Below are positions 1 through 13,400 of a stretch of 64,000 nt of DNA, in pieces. Position numbers and translations under genes: made by a program. This stretch comes from Acanthaster planci. Its lineage: Eukaryota; Echinodermata; Asteroidea; Valvatida; Acanthasteridae. The stretch lies in assembly GCF_001949145.1 (NCBI RefSeq), contig NW_019091355.1, forward strand, positions 556,083-620,082, in the 5' to 3' direction. Below the pieces are notes generated by a model that ran no database searches, was not told the DNA's origin, and worked only from the letters and a program-made list of their open reading frames with translations. Position 1 is the stretch's first letter; each line of letters starts with the position of its first letter.

Positions 1-405
1 ACTACATACTGCACATTCAGGAAATCACAGTTGGTTCATTGAGTGCTCGTTTTCTCCTCTGTGCGTGTACACTGGATCACAAAATTGTGTTAGCTTGTAA
101 TTTGACAGACCAATTCTCCTTGCCCCTTAAGGTTAATGCATGGTGGGCCTGACATCCCCCACCAGCCATCCAGGGGGGCCAAAATAATGTTGTCATAGTG
201 CCCCACTACCCATGCCCAGATTTCTGCCACATTGATGCGTGCTGGTTGTATGGTGGTACAGTGCATGCTTGCAAGAATCTGCAGAGACAGTTCTTGGAAA
301 CCGCAAACAGCCTAATTTATGGTCCGTATGAAAGATCTGGACAGAAAAATTTTCAATGGGATGAGAATTTCAAATGTCGAATTAAAGAAGGAAACGTGAC
401 AGTCT

Positions 406-590
406 GAACGTGCTTTGTAGGTACTAGTGCTATTATCTCTAAGAAAGTGCTTTATAGGTACTAGTGCTATTGTCTCTAAGAATGTGCTTTATAGGTACTA
501 GTGCTATTATCTCTAAGAACGTGCTTTATAGGTACTAGTGCTATTATCTCTAAGAACATGCTTTATAGGTACTAGTGCTATTATCTCTAA
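406..590. repeat. Tandem repeat, 5 copies of a 37-bp unit
   Basis: Five consecutive 37-bp units starting gaacgtgctttataggtact, beginning at 406, 443, 480, 517 and 554. Copies differ at only one to three positions, so the array is recent or homogenised. The unit is AT-rich and non-coding. Confidence 0.95.
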
Positions 591-3500
591 GAAAAAACTT
601 TAAGAGTAATTTTCTTTTTTAAAGTTTCCACATGTTCGTGTCAGTTTTTCAGATATTCAGCTGGTTTGAATTCTTTAAGGAATAATAACTTGAGTCATCT
701 TTGGTTGATCTGGTGTGATTACCATTGAATCTTTGCTTACAAATGAAAGATTGCTTTCTGGGCAATAAATTCACCAGTCGATATGAAGCCTACAGTAAGT
801 TCAACACAAAAACAAACATGGCATTAATTTCAGCTATCGGTAAGTATTTCAAAGAAAAGAATCCCCCTTTGGAGCCATAACTAGCCCTCTTACACTTTTT
901 TGACAACCTTTCAAGCTTTTGTTCAGATATCGTAGCAACAAGCCTATGATATTCATTCCAAGATGAACAATTTAAGGGAAGGATTTGGATGAGAGATTTT
1001 ACACATTCCTGGGTGCAAAGGGTGTTCCTACCTGCCTTATGCAATGTTATTACAAACCTCCAAATATATACCACAGGCGCTGACTTAGGCCGTCATAAAC
1101 CACACCATCCATCATATGGAGGACGTGTAAACATTTACGGAGCTGAGAAATGATGTGCCTTTCACTGGCTAACCTCTAGATGTGGCAGGCATACAGTCAG
1201 ATTAACTGCAGGGAGAATTGCTGGAATTTTTGGAACTAAAAGTCTACCACTTTTCTCGCAAGGTCACTGCATAACAGAACTATTCTGCTTTGAAAATCAG
1301 TGTTACTCAGCCATTATTTTCCATACTCATTCTGAAACACACATAATTGATTTATGGTATGCTTGCCTATTTGCCAAAATACATGCTCCATTCTGCTGTG
1401 AAGTAGCAATGACAACCTAGAATAATATTCACATAGGTACATGTACATGTTAAAAAGCCTCGAAATAGAAGTCAATTAAACCCTGGCACTGTTTTTTGGT
1501 AAGAATTTATATCTTATCAAGCACATTTCAGGGGGCTGATAATACAACACATGCTTGGTCAGTGTTAGTGGTTGGCTTCAGTTAGCAGGGAACTTTGTAT
1601 AGACATAATTAAATCTTCTTTGACTTATCAGTTGGGATAAGTGGAACTCTTCACTGGTTGGCAGAATTGTGGGTTTATAGCTTAGCTGATCCACACAGTT
1701 GGCCCAGCAGTATCAGTCAAAAGATTAATGCATCATGTGTAATTATACTTTTTAGGTACATAGAGACGGTCCAGCTGACAGCTCTAAAGAACTGCAGAAA
1801 ATGCATCAACCACAAGTACATGTATGAGACCTGCAGGTGTCTGGGGGCAGTGACAAAAAACAAAAGCTTGTTAGAATGGGAACTGTTAATCTGTCAGCCT
1901 TGAATACCTCACAGGTACATGCAGACCTCCGCTGTAAACATTTTGGGAGGATTGGGCAAGAATAGTTTACTGCAGGAGTCATACCAACAGGGCCATCCCA
2001 GAGGCAGAAGAGTAGACAAGTTCAGAAATATATGGGCTATAAATTTTCCTTTTTTTTTAGAAGGGAGAGGGGGAGGCGGAGTCTGGACCACATGGGGAGG
2101 GGAGGGTAGAGACAGGACTCAGTTTACAGGTTGAAATTTGTAGATAGGGTTATTAAATGTGATTGATATGAAGAGGGTCAGTGAGGATTCCTGTGGTAAA
2201 AGCTATTACAACCAAGATCTTGATTTTTTTTTTATATCCCAGAGGCAGAGGATTAAGCTGCGAAACCTAAAAAAATACGTGTACTTCATTGCCAGTTTGA
2301 CTTCAAAGGGTGGTTTATGATCTCTTCCATGTAGAATAGTTAGATTTTGATGGGTATTTTAAGATGAGTACTGAAATTAATGAGAAAAAACAAAAAGTTT
2401 TGTGGTCTCATGAAGGTGTCTGGAATAAACTGAAAAAAGTCACAGTTATAAAAAGGACAAGAAAGCTTCACTTACACATCACATAGGCCCCCTACACATC
2501 ACATAAAGGCAGAGGCCAATTTTTTTTCACTTTAGAGAAGTGAACAGCATACTGACTTCTGGTAAAATATGTTTGCATTAAAGAGAACAGACAGTTGATA
2601 TAATAGCATCTCTTCCTGAAGACGTCTCAGTTTTGGAGGAACATTGGATGTTGTAGTCTTATTGCATTTTGCCTGAAGGAGGGGGTTTTTCACTGATGCA
2701 AATCATGACATTTGGATTGGATACAAAGTCTGAAATAAAAGCAGAAAGACGGACAGTCATACAAACAAACAAAGAGTGGGGTACCACATGTGAGAATATT
2801 GTGAGAACATGGACCCAGCGTGTTATGTGTACACAGCCCTGTGATAGAATAACACTCTGAAATTGGTGTCAGCATTATTTTGGTTAACATTACCTGGGTC
2901 TTTCCTGTGTCCAGGAATGTTTGATCCCCCCTTGTAACTCAGCACACCTGAAGGAGGACTGTTGCAGTGAACTGTATTGCACCAAATCATAATGTTTACT
3001 CATGCAATTGAAACAAGCCTGCCAACATGTCAGGGGGTGTTTTCTTTTTGAAGCGATATTCGGTCATCCTCTTGAGAAGGAATTGGTCTAAAGTGGCAGG
3101 CGGGTTCCCCTGGATGGGCTTAGAATTCAAGGTGTTGAGATTCCTTCCATCACTTCTCCCCCAGCAGTGTTTGTTTTGTGTCAAACAAGGAAAATAGTCC
3201 CCACTGCTGTGTGGGCACTTTGGGACTTGTGCATTTTTGGAGGTTTCTTTGTGATGTTTGTTTTTGAGGGCTCCACAGTCCAAGGGAACAGGTGGTTTGG
3301 GGCTTCGGGGACTTGCAGCATAAAGTTGTCACTACACATTCTGTTTGGACAACTCCTGCAGAACTGACGCCCATCCCTTTTCTTGGGGATGCCTGGACAG
3401 TGTGAGAAACCACATTGAGAGTGTTTTGGTTACCAAACCCTTGTAGCTTCATCACCCTGACATTGTTTTGATTGGTTTATGTGCACAAATGATTGAATTT

Positions 3501-6385
3501 GGTGGGAACAGTCTTAACAAGAACACTTTAATTCAGGAAATCTAATCAAATTGAATTTCCGATTTGGAAAAGAATACACTTGACAAGAATGTGTAAATCT
3601 ACTTGGTGTGCATGTATGAGTACATGTGCATGGTGTGAATTCATTATATATGAGATGATTCACAGATTTATTCCCTAATTTTCTGCTTAAACTTTGAGTG
3701 TCAAAATAATGTTAAAAGTACATTTTGTATGACCACGTGTATAATATTTCACTGTATTGAAATGGACATTGAATCATCTGGTTTTTACCAGCCAAAAGTG
3801 GGCAACTTGGTAACATGTGTCCCTGGTCTAGCACAAATGATTGTTTTCGCTCTTGGAAGAAAGTATTAAAAGGATTTGAGATGCGGCCCATGTTTGTATT
3901 GAGGTAAATTCATGGGGATGATTTTGGGAAGTTGGTCTGGATTGCAATGCAGGAAGAAGGATTAATATGAAATGCAGGTGGCAATCCAGGGTCAGCCTTG
4001 ACGAGTTTCGTGGAAGAGTTGAGTCACATTCAAACTCTCTATGAAACCTGTCTCACAGTTTGAAAAATACATATGTACTTTATGTTCAATGAAAAAAAGA
4101 GGCAAAAGAGGGCATTAATGTTCTCATTTTACCAAGGCAGACCTCTTCACTTCCTTTCGATTCCTGCCTTAGAAACTTGTCGGAGACAAATTTTCTATTG
4201 GCACTTTTTGGTGTCCCCTTTGACCACTTGAATGTTGGTTCTAAACTCACTGTTGAATCTTTTTGTTATTAATGGCTCTATGGAATAGAAAGTTGCTATC
4301 CATGATGTGGAAGGAGTCACTGTAAATTTGCACTAGCTATTGTTGATAGAAAGTGAAGTACTTATTGTTGAAATTTCTAGCTTTCTGATGAGACACCAAA
4401 TTAAAAGAGTTTATCAATAAGTTACTGATTAATAACGTTTAAGCGTCATTTAATGTAATAGCTTTAAAAACTATTAATTTTTATTTGAGGAGAGAATACA
4501 AAATACGTAGCCCTTCGAATAATTGTCAGTATATTGGAAATGAAATTATAATCAAGTTTGGTGCAATGAGGGCTTAGGCATTTAGAAATTTGATTTAAGC
4601 TGGAAGGGGTCACATGTTGTATGCACTGCTTATAAGACATCTGGCATCCACTGTCCAACCAGTCCCCAAATGTGGCTGGGAATTACCTAGGTCATACTGT
4701 GGTGTTCTGCACCACGCTCGATGGGGCCCGTTCGGGATAATTTGGCATAACCACAGGAGTCAAAGCCTTCCCTTCCTGTCCTAACAAAGATCCTATAGTT
4801 CCATGCACTGTTGTAGTCTCCGAATCACCTGTCCTAATGTGCACTTGGTAATAGTTAGGGCTGTCCAGCTGAACAGCAAGGCTTTGTCTAAAAAAAGATT
4901 ACATTTTATTAATTACATTAAGTTTGATTTAACCACCTGTGTCTACAGGCATTCTCATTTATTGAGTCTTCAACAGTGGGTCATTAGCCACAGAACAGCA
5001 AATTGAATTTAAAGATTTTGCTGGCGTTCTACCTTTCCTGTCTTTGTATTGACTTTTACCATCTTATTGGGTAGGTTAATTAAAAATCCCAAAAGTAAGC
5101 TTAGGAAACACGCAAAAGATGAGAAATCAAAATTGATGTTCTCATGGAGTTGTGTATGTTGTGCGCTGTTACCTCAAGGTATGTGCTATCTTTACTCAGG
5201 AATCTATCAAAAAAAAACCCATCTCAATTGATCACAAGGATTATGAAACCATTTAAGTCATACACCAAATATCCAGGCAATAGACACCTTTGATGCGACT
5301 GCTCATGCGACCATGCAGGAAGCTCATTACATTTGCTTCTGCAGGGTTGATTTCAAGAAAAAAAAACAATAAGTGCGATCCCTGTTTCTTTTCAAGATGT
5401 GGAGAGAAGTTTCAAGTTGAAAATTGATGTTGAAGGTGCCCCTACATGGCTCAGTTCGCATGTCAATGATAATTATTTAAAAATATTTAAAAATATACTG
5501 AAATGCCCTCCAGTTTCAAGACTGTGAACCTGGGTGGGGTCCATTATGTATGTCATTGCTCCACTTCCGATCTTGTTAGCTACTATGTTGTTGAACCACT
5601 TGTCACCTCACTCCTACTTAACAGGTGTTAGCCATCCCAATGAGTTATCTTCCCCCCAGCAGCAATGTAACAGGTACATGTAAGTGTATACCAGCCAACC
5701 CTTAGCATGCCCTTACAACAGTGCCAACACCAAATGGGTGGTCCTAGGCCTGGTATGTTTGGTGATTTATTCATGTTCGCTAGCACTGACTGGCTACCTG
5801 TACAGGCATGGAGATTCCTGATTGGGTAATTGGATGTAAAAGATTGTTTATTGCCAAAAAGAGACATTATTTTGGACTGTTACTTGTCAAAAGGAGGAAT
5901 GTTATTATGTTCACAAACCAGGGGGTGGAATGCCATCAGAGAGATATGACATTTATGTTTCAGATTTCTTTCTGGATGTACATGTGAGCCTTCTTCCCAT
6001 GATCCCTTTTAACATTCCTGTTGTGCAAATCTGCATACTTCCGTGGTCATCAAAACTTGATATTTTAACAGTTGGAAATCTTGACCAAAGATTGTATAAT
6101 GTGTTAAAAAGTGATGATTTTTGGAAATTTACTCAAATTTCTGCATATTTTAAGCTTATTCCCAAGAGGTATCCCCAGTTTAGGGGAGAGTGCCTGCTAA
6201 AGGTTTAGGTTAAAAACCATTGTGTTCATCAGACTCACTAGTACAATGTATTATGCCTTCCATACACCCATTACCCGATATCTCAGTTCACTGAAGAATG
6301 AAACCCTTACACATCTATACCGAGTAATTTCTTCACAAAAAGGGAAGCATTCAATGGCAAGCTGTCTGTCTCAACCCCACAAGTT

Positions 6386-6396
6386 GGACTCGAACC
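6386..6396 (-). repeat. Possible tRNA-derived repeat (minus strand), B-box only
   Basis: On the minus strand these 11 bases read ggttcgagtcc, a perfect polymerase III B box. A weak A-box-like sequence lies about 45 nt 5' of it (plus-strand 6438-6448). I cannot fold a tRNA around it, so a decayed tRNA-derived SINE is the best guess; chance is possible. Confidence 0.3.
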
Positions 6397-7095
6397 CCCT
6401 GTCCATAGAATTGCATGTGCCTTGAAGCTTCATTCTCCAGTTTGACACACCAGACCCTCCACACATCAGACACTTAATGCTTTTTTTCTGGGTCAAAAAA
6501 AGAACATACCCCCTTAAAAAATATTTTCACGATTTGCAGTCAGATAAGTATCGAGAATGCCCCAAGATAATGTTGAAGTTGGTGGAGACAGAGTGTCCGA
6601 TAATAGTCAAGGCGAGCCATTTTTGGCAATGTTGTAATGAGGGGAAGGGTGAGGTTACATGGACTTGGCAGGACTGGAAGAGTAACAGAGGGTTGTTTTT
6701 CCCCCAAAGAGAGCACAAGATGGGGGTAGATGGAGTATCACAGGGGGTACTTGAGGTCCTGAAAGGGTGTACTTGTCAAATTGTCAAGTGTTGAGCATTG
6801 AAGGGGGAAGGGGCATTGTTGTGTACATCGAGGGAGATCATATCCTTCCATCCTCCTACAAGCTGTGTTACTGAATGTATCGACTTAGCCTGATATTTTC
6901 ATTATCCTAACAAAATTGTTAGGTGCCTACTGGTTGAAAAAATAATCCTGGCCAAAGACACAGTACAGTGTCCAACCTATGAAAGCCGGCTTTGCACCAC
7001 GCTTGAGAAAGTTGCTTTTAAAACAGCGGGTATATGCTAGAACTCAAGACAACCTCTCCAAACTCACAAGATTAAGGTTCTGTGACTCTGCAGCG

Positions 7096-7110
7096 GTACA
7101 TGTACATGTA
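7096..7110. repeat. gtacatgtacatgta palindromic word
   Basis: Exact 15-mer that recurs at 10068-10082 and 14958-14972 in this window; near copies occur elsewhere. Confidence 0.8.
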
Positions 7111-10049
7111 TGTTGTTTAATTATTAGTTATCAAAAGGACATTCAGTTCATCACTGATAGTCTTGCGTGCCACCAAATATTTTCTGTGATAATGCAGCAG
7201 ACCAGGCTAGAAATTAGATATTCTTTGATTTGAAGTTTAGAGATAAGTTTGCACTTTCATTCACCACTGCACTGTTGTTGCTACGAGATTCATCATGCAT
7301 TTGGACAAAAAAGTTCAGATTTGCACAGAAATAGATAACTTCACTGAAGTAGACGTTCCGGTACATGTATTAGGCCTTAAACACTCTTGAACTGCATTAT
7401 TATTAAATGCATGACCCATGTAAATTTGCCTTTCCATCCAGTGAGTGTGGTTCTTTACCACAATTTCAAGCCTTTAGACTAAAGTATTCATATTTTGAAC
7501 AAAGTGAGCAGAGTTTGATGACAACATTTTAGGTCGTGCTCATAGTTGTCCAAAAGAGTAAACTGTTAGGGACACAATAAATTTTCAGATGTGGAATTAA
7601 AGATGGTCCAAGACCATAAAGATTTGAAGAAGTAGTATTCACCTGTCTTGCATAAAGACTTTTGGCCTACATAAATCATGAAAACTACATGTATTTGATC
7701 CATTATTAAACAGCCTTTAAAACATGTGTTGAGCTGGACCTAAAACAGCCAAGGTTGGAAGAACCCAGATCACACATTGGTCAGGCCAGACACAGCCCCC
7801 CAAAAAAGCTGGAAATGGAGAGTTTGAAGACATGCCCAGCGGAGAAAAACCTGGAAGGTATTTTAGGTCATGAACTCTCTGTAGTGGAACAGGTGCAGAG
7901 GAGACAGAAGCCCCCCTTGGTAACTGTGTTTATCATCTGGCAGGGCTGAGACCAGCCTGTCCGAACCCAGGATGGATTGGAACATATTTGATGGTTGTGG
8001 CTTTCATGAGGTGAAACCCATCGGAAAGAACAGGATTTATGGTCAATGGATTGTGGCTCGAGTTTTTCCCTAAAATGGATGCAGGTCATAGAAAATGCAC
8101 AGTAATACTTTCTCATTTTAGTACAATACATTTATTCTATAATTGTGTTTTACTCATGTGTATATATTCAACTGAACTCAGTACTGTTCTGTATACTGCC
8201 ACTTTGTTATAAGGTACTCATTCCAAAATTTTGTATTGTATAAAATGTGTAGTATTAGAAAGATTAGCTGAGTGCATTGGTCATTGTGAGTAACCTATAT
8301 GTTTGCCCTTTCAAGTGAAGGCCAATAGAGTATCAAAAGTGAACATCAAATGCACAATTTTGCAACAGACATCAGTGCGAGAACCAATGTGTGCATACTC
8401 CATTTGTTTGCACTTAACTTTGTGGTCAAAACGACATTATAATGCTTTGGTACTCTGAATTCTCATTCTCTGACAATATGACATTGTTCAAATGCGTGAT
8501 CAATAATTAGCCGATCTGAATTCCATTAACGTAATAAAGCACCATCCATCCTCTGTCACATGACTGAATTAAAGAGGTGTCCATCACCACTGCATTCAAT
8601 AGGGGACCTGGGAAATGGCCCGTGACAGACACCAGACTGCTCTAGAATCAAGAACCAGAGGTTGTCAGGATTCAAATTCACTGACATTCAAAAGTAAACT
8701 CATAAATGGTTGATAAAGTGATATTCTCTAACCCTTTTTAGGAACATGTACATGTATGTGACTTCGATGCTCTTTTTAGGGTTGACCAATCACCAAACAG
8801 CAACAAGTGTTCTCAAGTCATGCAAGTAGGAGAAATAGTGGTTGCATTTTCAGAATTTGTCCCCAGCTTGCTGTGTGTGTGGGCGTCACATGGCAAATCC
8901 AATTGAACCACCTTGTTGACAAGGTTAACTTTCAGTGATGAAAAGACCAACAGATATACATATGGTTGCATGCAGCCTTAAAGATTGGGGAGGGGTGTGG
9001 TCTAGACATTGGGGTGGGATATATATTCAGAGGCGGCATTGTTGTTACTTTTCAGGGCCAAGCTAGATGTTTATTTGCAGAGCTGAGGATTTTGCTATAT
9101 ATAAACAAGTAAAGAGGAGTAACAGAACGGTTTGTTAAAGTTTCTTTTCATAATGTGACATCACGTACCTTCAAGCAGTTTCCAGTGTGTTACTAAGCTG
9201 GGGAATCCTGTTTGTTGAAAACTTGAAACCTAGCATATTGTTGGTGCTTTGTGCAGATCTCATGGGTAACATCACACCCAGACAATGGTCCCAACCACTC
9301 ATTCAAATGTCTGGTACCCCGGTACCTTTTATGATGGTTATAAACCAGAAAATATACTTTCTGAACTTTTTCCCTTTGTCTATAAATGTCCCTTTGCTGT
9401 CAACTTGTTGATTCCCTTTTAAAAGAAACACTCTCATTTCTGTCATTCTGGTACTCCCAAGATATTCCTGGCACGTGCAGTGGGAAAGATATCCTTACAA
9501 GATCTACAGTAAGTCTGTTAGTAACCCTGTCTGGTACCCAGAAGGCCCCTAGAGCTTTCCCTGTTATTAGAAGGACAACAGGTCAAATTGTTAAATTTCC
9601 CAAAAGGATTCCCCCAGTCGTAAGCTATTTAGCTTTTGGCATGAGAAGGCGTAAATGGTTTTCACATTCAATCCAAGATTGGGTCACTGAGTGCTTTAAA
9701 CTGGTTTGTTCTCCATCTGTCATAGTATTCAAAATCATGAGGCAAATTTTTCTTTAATCAAATTTGTGGTTATGAGCCTATTTTTCTGGACAAAGAAACT
9801 GCTCAAAAGTGATGATAAGCGGCTGGCCCAAATCATGCATAATTTGGTTAATTTCATTCAGTCTGATAGCATTTAACTCAGCTACCGGTAGGTTCCTGCT
9901 AAGCTCATACATGTACCATGTACCAAACAGGTTTCCATACTGTCTTGGTATCCTTGTAGAGATTGCATTGGGAAGTTTTAGGAATGTGGTTAGAATCTTG
10001 GAAGAAAACTATGTTTATGTCTTTAAGGCTGACAATACTAGCGGTATCG

Positions 10050-10419
10050 GGGAGTCGGGCTGGCGAAGTACATGTACATGTAGGTTCTTTCCTTGCCTTT
10101 CACCTCTGCAGTCCAGGTTTGATGCCTGGCTCGTCTGCATGTGGATTGGGTTAATTTACAGTCGCTACCTGATTCTGTGGGATTTGCCCAGAAATTCTTT
10201 CTCTGGGGTTTTCCTCCCACCTCTAAAACTGTAACTGCTTCTTATTGTTTGCTCTCTACAGATGTAGCTGGATGTGGGTCATTTAGCAGCTGCCTGAGGT
10301 ACATTGTACCCTTGTACATGTATGCCATTGGCTTGACCATGTTTAATATCTTCATTGCACAGCACATTTGTATCTGTACATTTGTGCTTTATAAATGCAT
10401 AAATGATTATTATTATTAA
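10050..10419 (+). mobile_element. tRNA-derived SINE-like element
   Basis: An A-box-like tggcgaagtaca (10061-10072) and a B-box-like ggtttgatgcc (10116-10126) are spaced as in a polymerase III promoter. A body containing ggggttttcctcccacc follows, and the element ends with gctttataaatgcataaatg and an ATT microsatellite tail (10406-10419). This layout is typical of tRNA-derived SINEs of marine invertebrates. A gtacatgtacatgta unit sits between the two boxes. The exact start is uncertain. Confidence 0.5.
10068..10082. repeat. gtacatgtacatgta palindromic word
   Basis: Exact copy of the same 15-mer, located inside the SINE-like element. Confidence 0.8.
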
Positions 10420-13400
10420 AGAACACATGCAATTAAGAAGGCTTTTTAGAATTCTTCGTACCCTGTACATGTAGGCCCATAGCTTATCAAGCATTGTCAT
10501 TAGCTCATGTGCTAAGTATGCTTTTTTCCTCTTCTAAAATTGAGGGTGAGCTTCTGCATCCACTTATCTCTGATGTCTTGGTCTTAAAAAAGAGACAGTT
10601 GACAAGCTGCTTTTTCTTGTATCCTGGGTACCAACCAGAGCTTCATGCAGTTCTTACGTAGTGGGGCTAGTTACTGCTGCAGGTGTATACACATACGTGT
10701 ACATGTAGTCCACCTGTGGAGGCAGACATACATGTATGGTAGAGTAAATTTATACCACTTGTGTTGTGTGCTGTAAACCGGAAAAGGCCAAGTCTGTTGC
10801 TAAATATTTACATAGTTCTGAATGTGCCAAAGGATTTGCTGTGCTGTTTTGGGAGAAAGAAATTGTGGCTGGCTGATTACCTCCATTTCCCTTTCTTCTG
10901 TTCCTGCTGTGTTTTCCATTCCCATGATGCTTTGCACTCCCTAGCCGATCCAACACATGACTCACGCTCGTATTTCAAAATCAATTACACTCTGAACCAT
11001 AAGGTGTTACTCACAAGCTCACAGTCATTGAAGGGTAGCCGCAAGTTTGGTCATGCATCAGAGCGAGATATGACGGCTCCCCGATTTTGTCCACGGAAGC
11101 GTTGGTGTGTGACAAGGTGATGGAACTGGCACAGGTTTGTCGTCTCTCGTGGGACTATCCATGGTGCCGGAAGGAGATAAGAAGTTTACTCTCAGACATC
11201 GTAGCTCACAATATCCGTAAAGCTTTTCTCTTGTCTGTATTGTCCCTCAGTAAATGACGCAGTTACATGTACATAAGCTGCCTGGATTGGAAGGGACGCT
11301 GTAGGATTCGAGCAGAGATGATGTTAATAACGCTGCACAGCTGTTCTTAAGAAGTGTTGGCGTTTGCCACATCAGTGAAGGATTTCCTTGTAAACTTCAA
11401 AGCATACTGTGGGAGGTATAAAGATATTCTCTGCGAACTGTTGAAATATACATGTAGTATGTATCAGATGATGAATTTGGAAGATGGATAGGCACTTCTT
11501 GGGATAGGGGCAGGGTCCCACAAATGCAAATATTAGCAATTGTGACTTTTCTGTATAAAATATACCGGTGTATTGGAAGTTAGTTTTACAATTACATATA
11601 TATAAATTTAAGCCAAAAATATTGATGAGATGCTGCATGTAGACAGCAGACTTTTGTCAGTGCCACCTTTGCTGTCAAAGCTCCACTCTGGGAGTTCAAG
11701 CTTAACAAGTGCCATCAAGATATTGCGGTGCAACGACATGCATTGAGTAAGGAGGTGTGAAATTTCTGTACTTGTTGTAACTTACACCACTGTTTCCTGC
11801 AGCTTGGCTTCCGAACCAACCACACTTTTGTTACATTTTATTGTGCAAAACCACCGCAAATTGTATGTAACTGTCCACAAGTAAGTTTTTTTTAGCAGCA
11901 CACAATAAGTTGTAGCAGCTTGGCTTCAGGTGAAGGTACCTCTGTCAAAAAGCCCACACAAAGGACAAGAGTTGGATCTCTCCATCTCACCACAATACCC
12001 CGCGCCCCTGGAAGCCTATTTGTGCCCCACCATTTTGTAAACTCAACAGATCTCTGCAACTTGAAAGAAAAGGCCGCCCCAATGCCTTCAACAAAGACTA
12101 GACAGGCTCCATTGAGGCCTGGTCCTGGAGCAAACTTGTGGACTAAAGAGCCTTTTATCTGAGTACTTTTGATGTCCCACCCCAGCACTCACAGACACTG
12201 AGCCCTTCACATCTGGTTAGCAGGTTGGCACAATGTGGGGGCGGCTTAATGCCAGGGCTTAACATCTGCTTGCTGATCCTTCAACAATGGTTGCATAATG
12301 GTGGCGCCTTTGTCATAACAGTGAGTTTAAGAGTTGTCTTAATCCCTAGAACTGAAGTCCCTGCCCCCCCTACTGCGTTCAAGAAAATTATATCAGAAAT
12401 ATTTCTGATCTGGTACTCAGTTCCTGACAAGCACACTACATTTCCTATCACTAGCACTGATTCTTCAGTTCCTATTCCATCTTGCAGTAATATCCTGTCA
12501 ACTCCCACTCTCCCTTTGTTCTAAGGTTACCACTCTGTCCTGACTTGAATTGTTTTGAAACTTTTCTTCTGGGTTCTGCTGAAAGAAATCTGAGCTTTCT
12601 TCTTCAGAGCCTTCCATTCTTCTCAATGTCTTTCCCATTTGACTTTTTGTTTTAGTCTTGTTATCAGCCATTTCCTTGTTCTCTTTCCCTCAGTACTTGA
12701 GTTTTCCCGCTTGTCTGCTCTGGCCTCTTTCTTCCCTGGTCTCGCCCCATTTAGACAGAGTGTATACAAAAAGTGAGACGTAGCATTTTAAAAATCATTA
12801 CTTAGGCCCTATAGGAAATAACAGGCCTTTGTTAAAAATGACTTAATTCATGGTTTCTATGCTATTCTAAAAGAATTAAAAAATATATGGCTGTCCAAAA
12901 AATGTGTTTTTAAAAATTTGGCTTTTTTATGTGACAGATTCACAAAATTTGCATTTTTTTGCCAGAATATTTATGTTAAAGAAGAGCAAGAAGTCAGCTT
13001 TTGAATTCTCTGTTACGAGATAAAAATCAAGTTCGTTGAGTAGTTATATTGCATATCAGGCAGACGTGATCACTGCAGGCTGCACATACCGAACATTCCT
13101 GATGTCGGGAGCACCCATCCCCCAGCCTACACTAAATGGGCTTGTCGGGTTTGCGCTAAACTGCCTGGTATCCCACCCCATTGATGGCAACATGATGTGA
13201 ACTGATAGCAGAACCAGCATGTAGTCAGGGCCTACTTAGGGCAAATGGGTTGGGTTTTTAATTTGATTTGTTGGGGTGGAGTTTACCCTGAGCCCAGAGG
13301 CCAATTTTACAGACTCAGCTTCAAGGATCAGTATTTCTGTAACTCTGATGTCTTTTGAAATGAAGGAAAACATTCCATGTGAATAAGTTCTGCTCAAGAT

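Noticed and set aside
9809-10234. 141-codon open frame.
   Set aside because: Its second half overlaps the SINE-like element, and the translation has no recognisable motif; length alone is within chance for the number of frames.
12001-12160. Gly/Pro-containing frame (PGPGAN) as a collagen exon.
   Set aside because: No Gly at every third residue and no splice sites around it.
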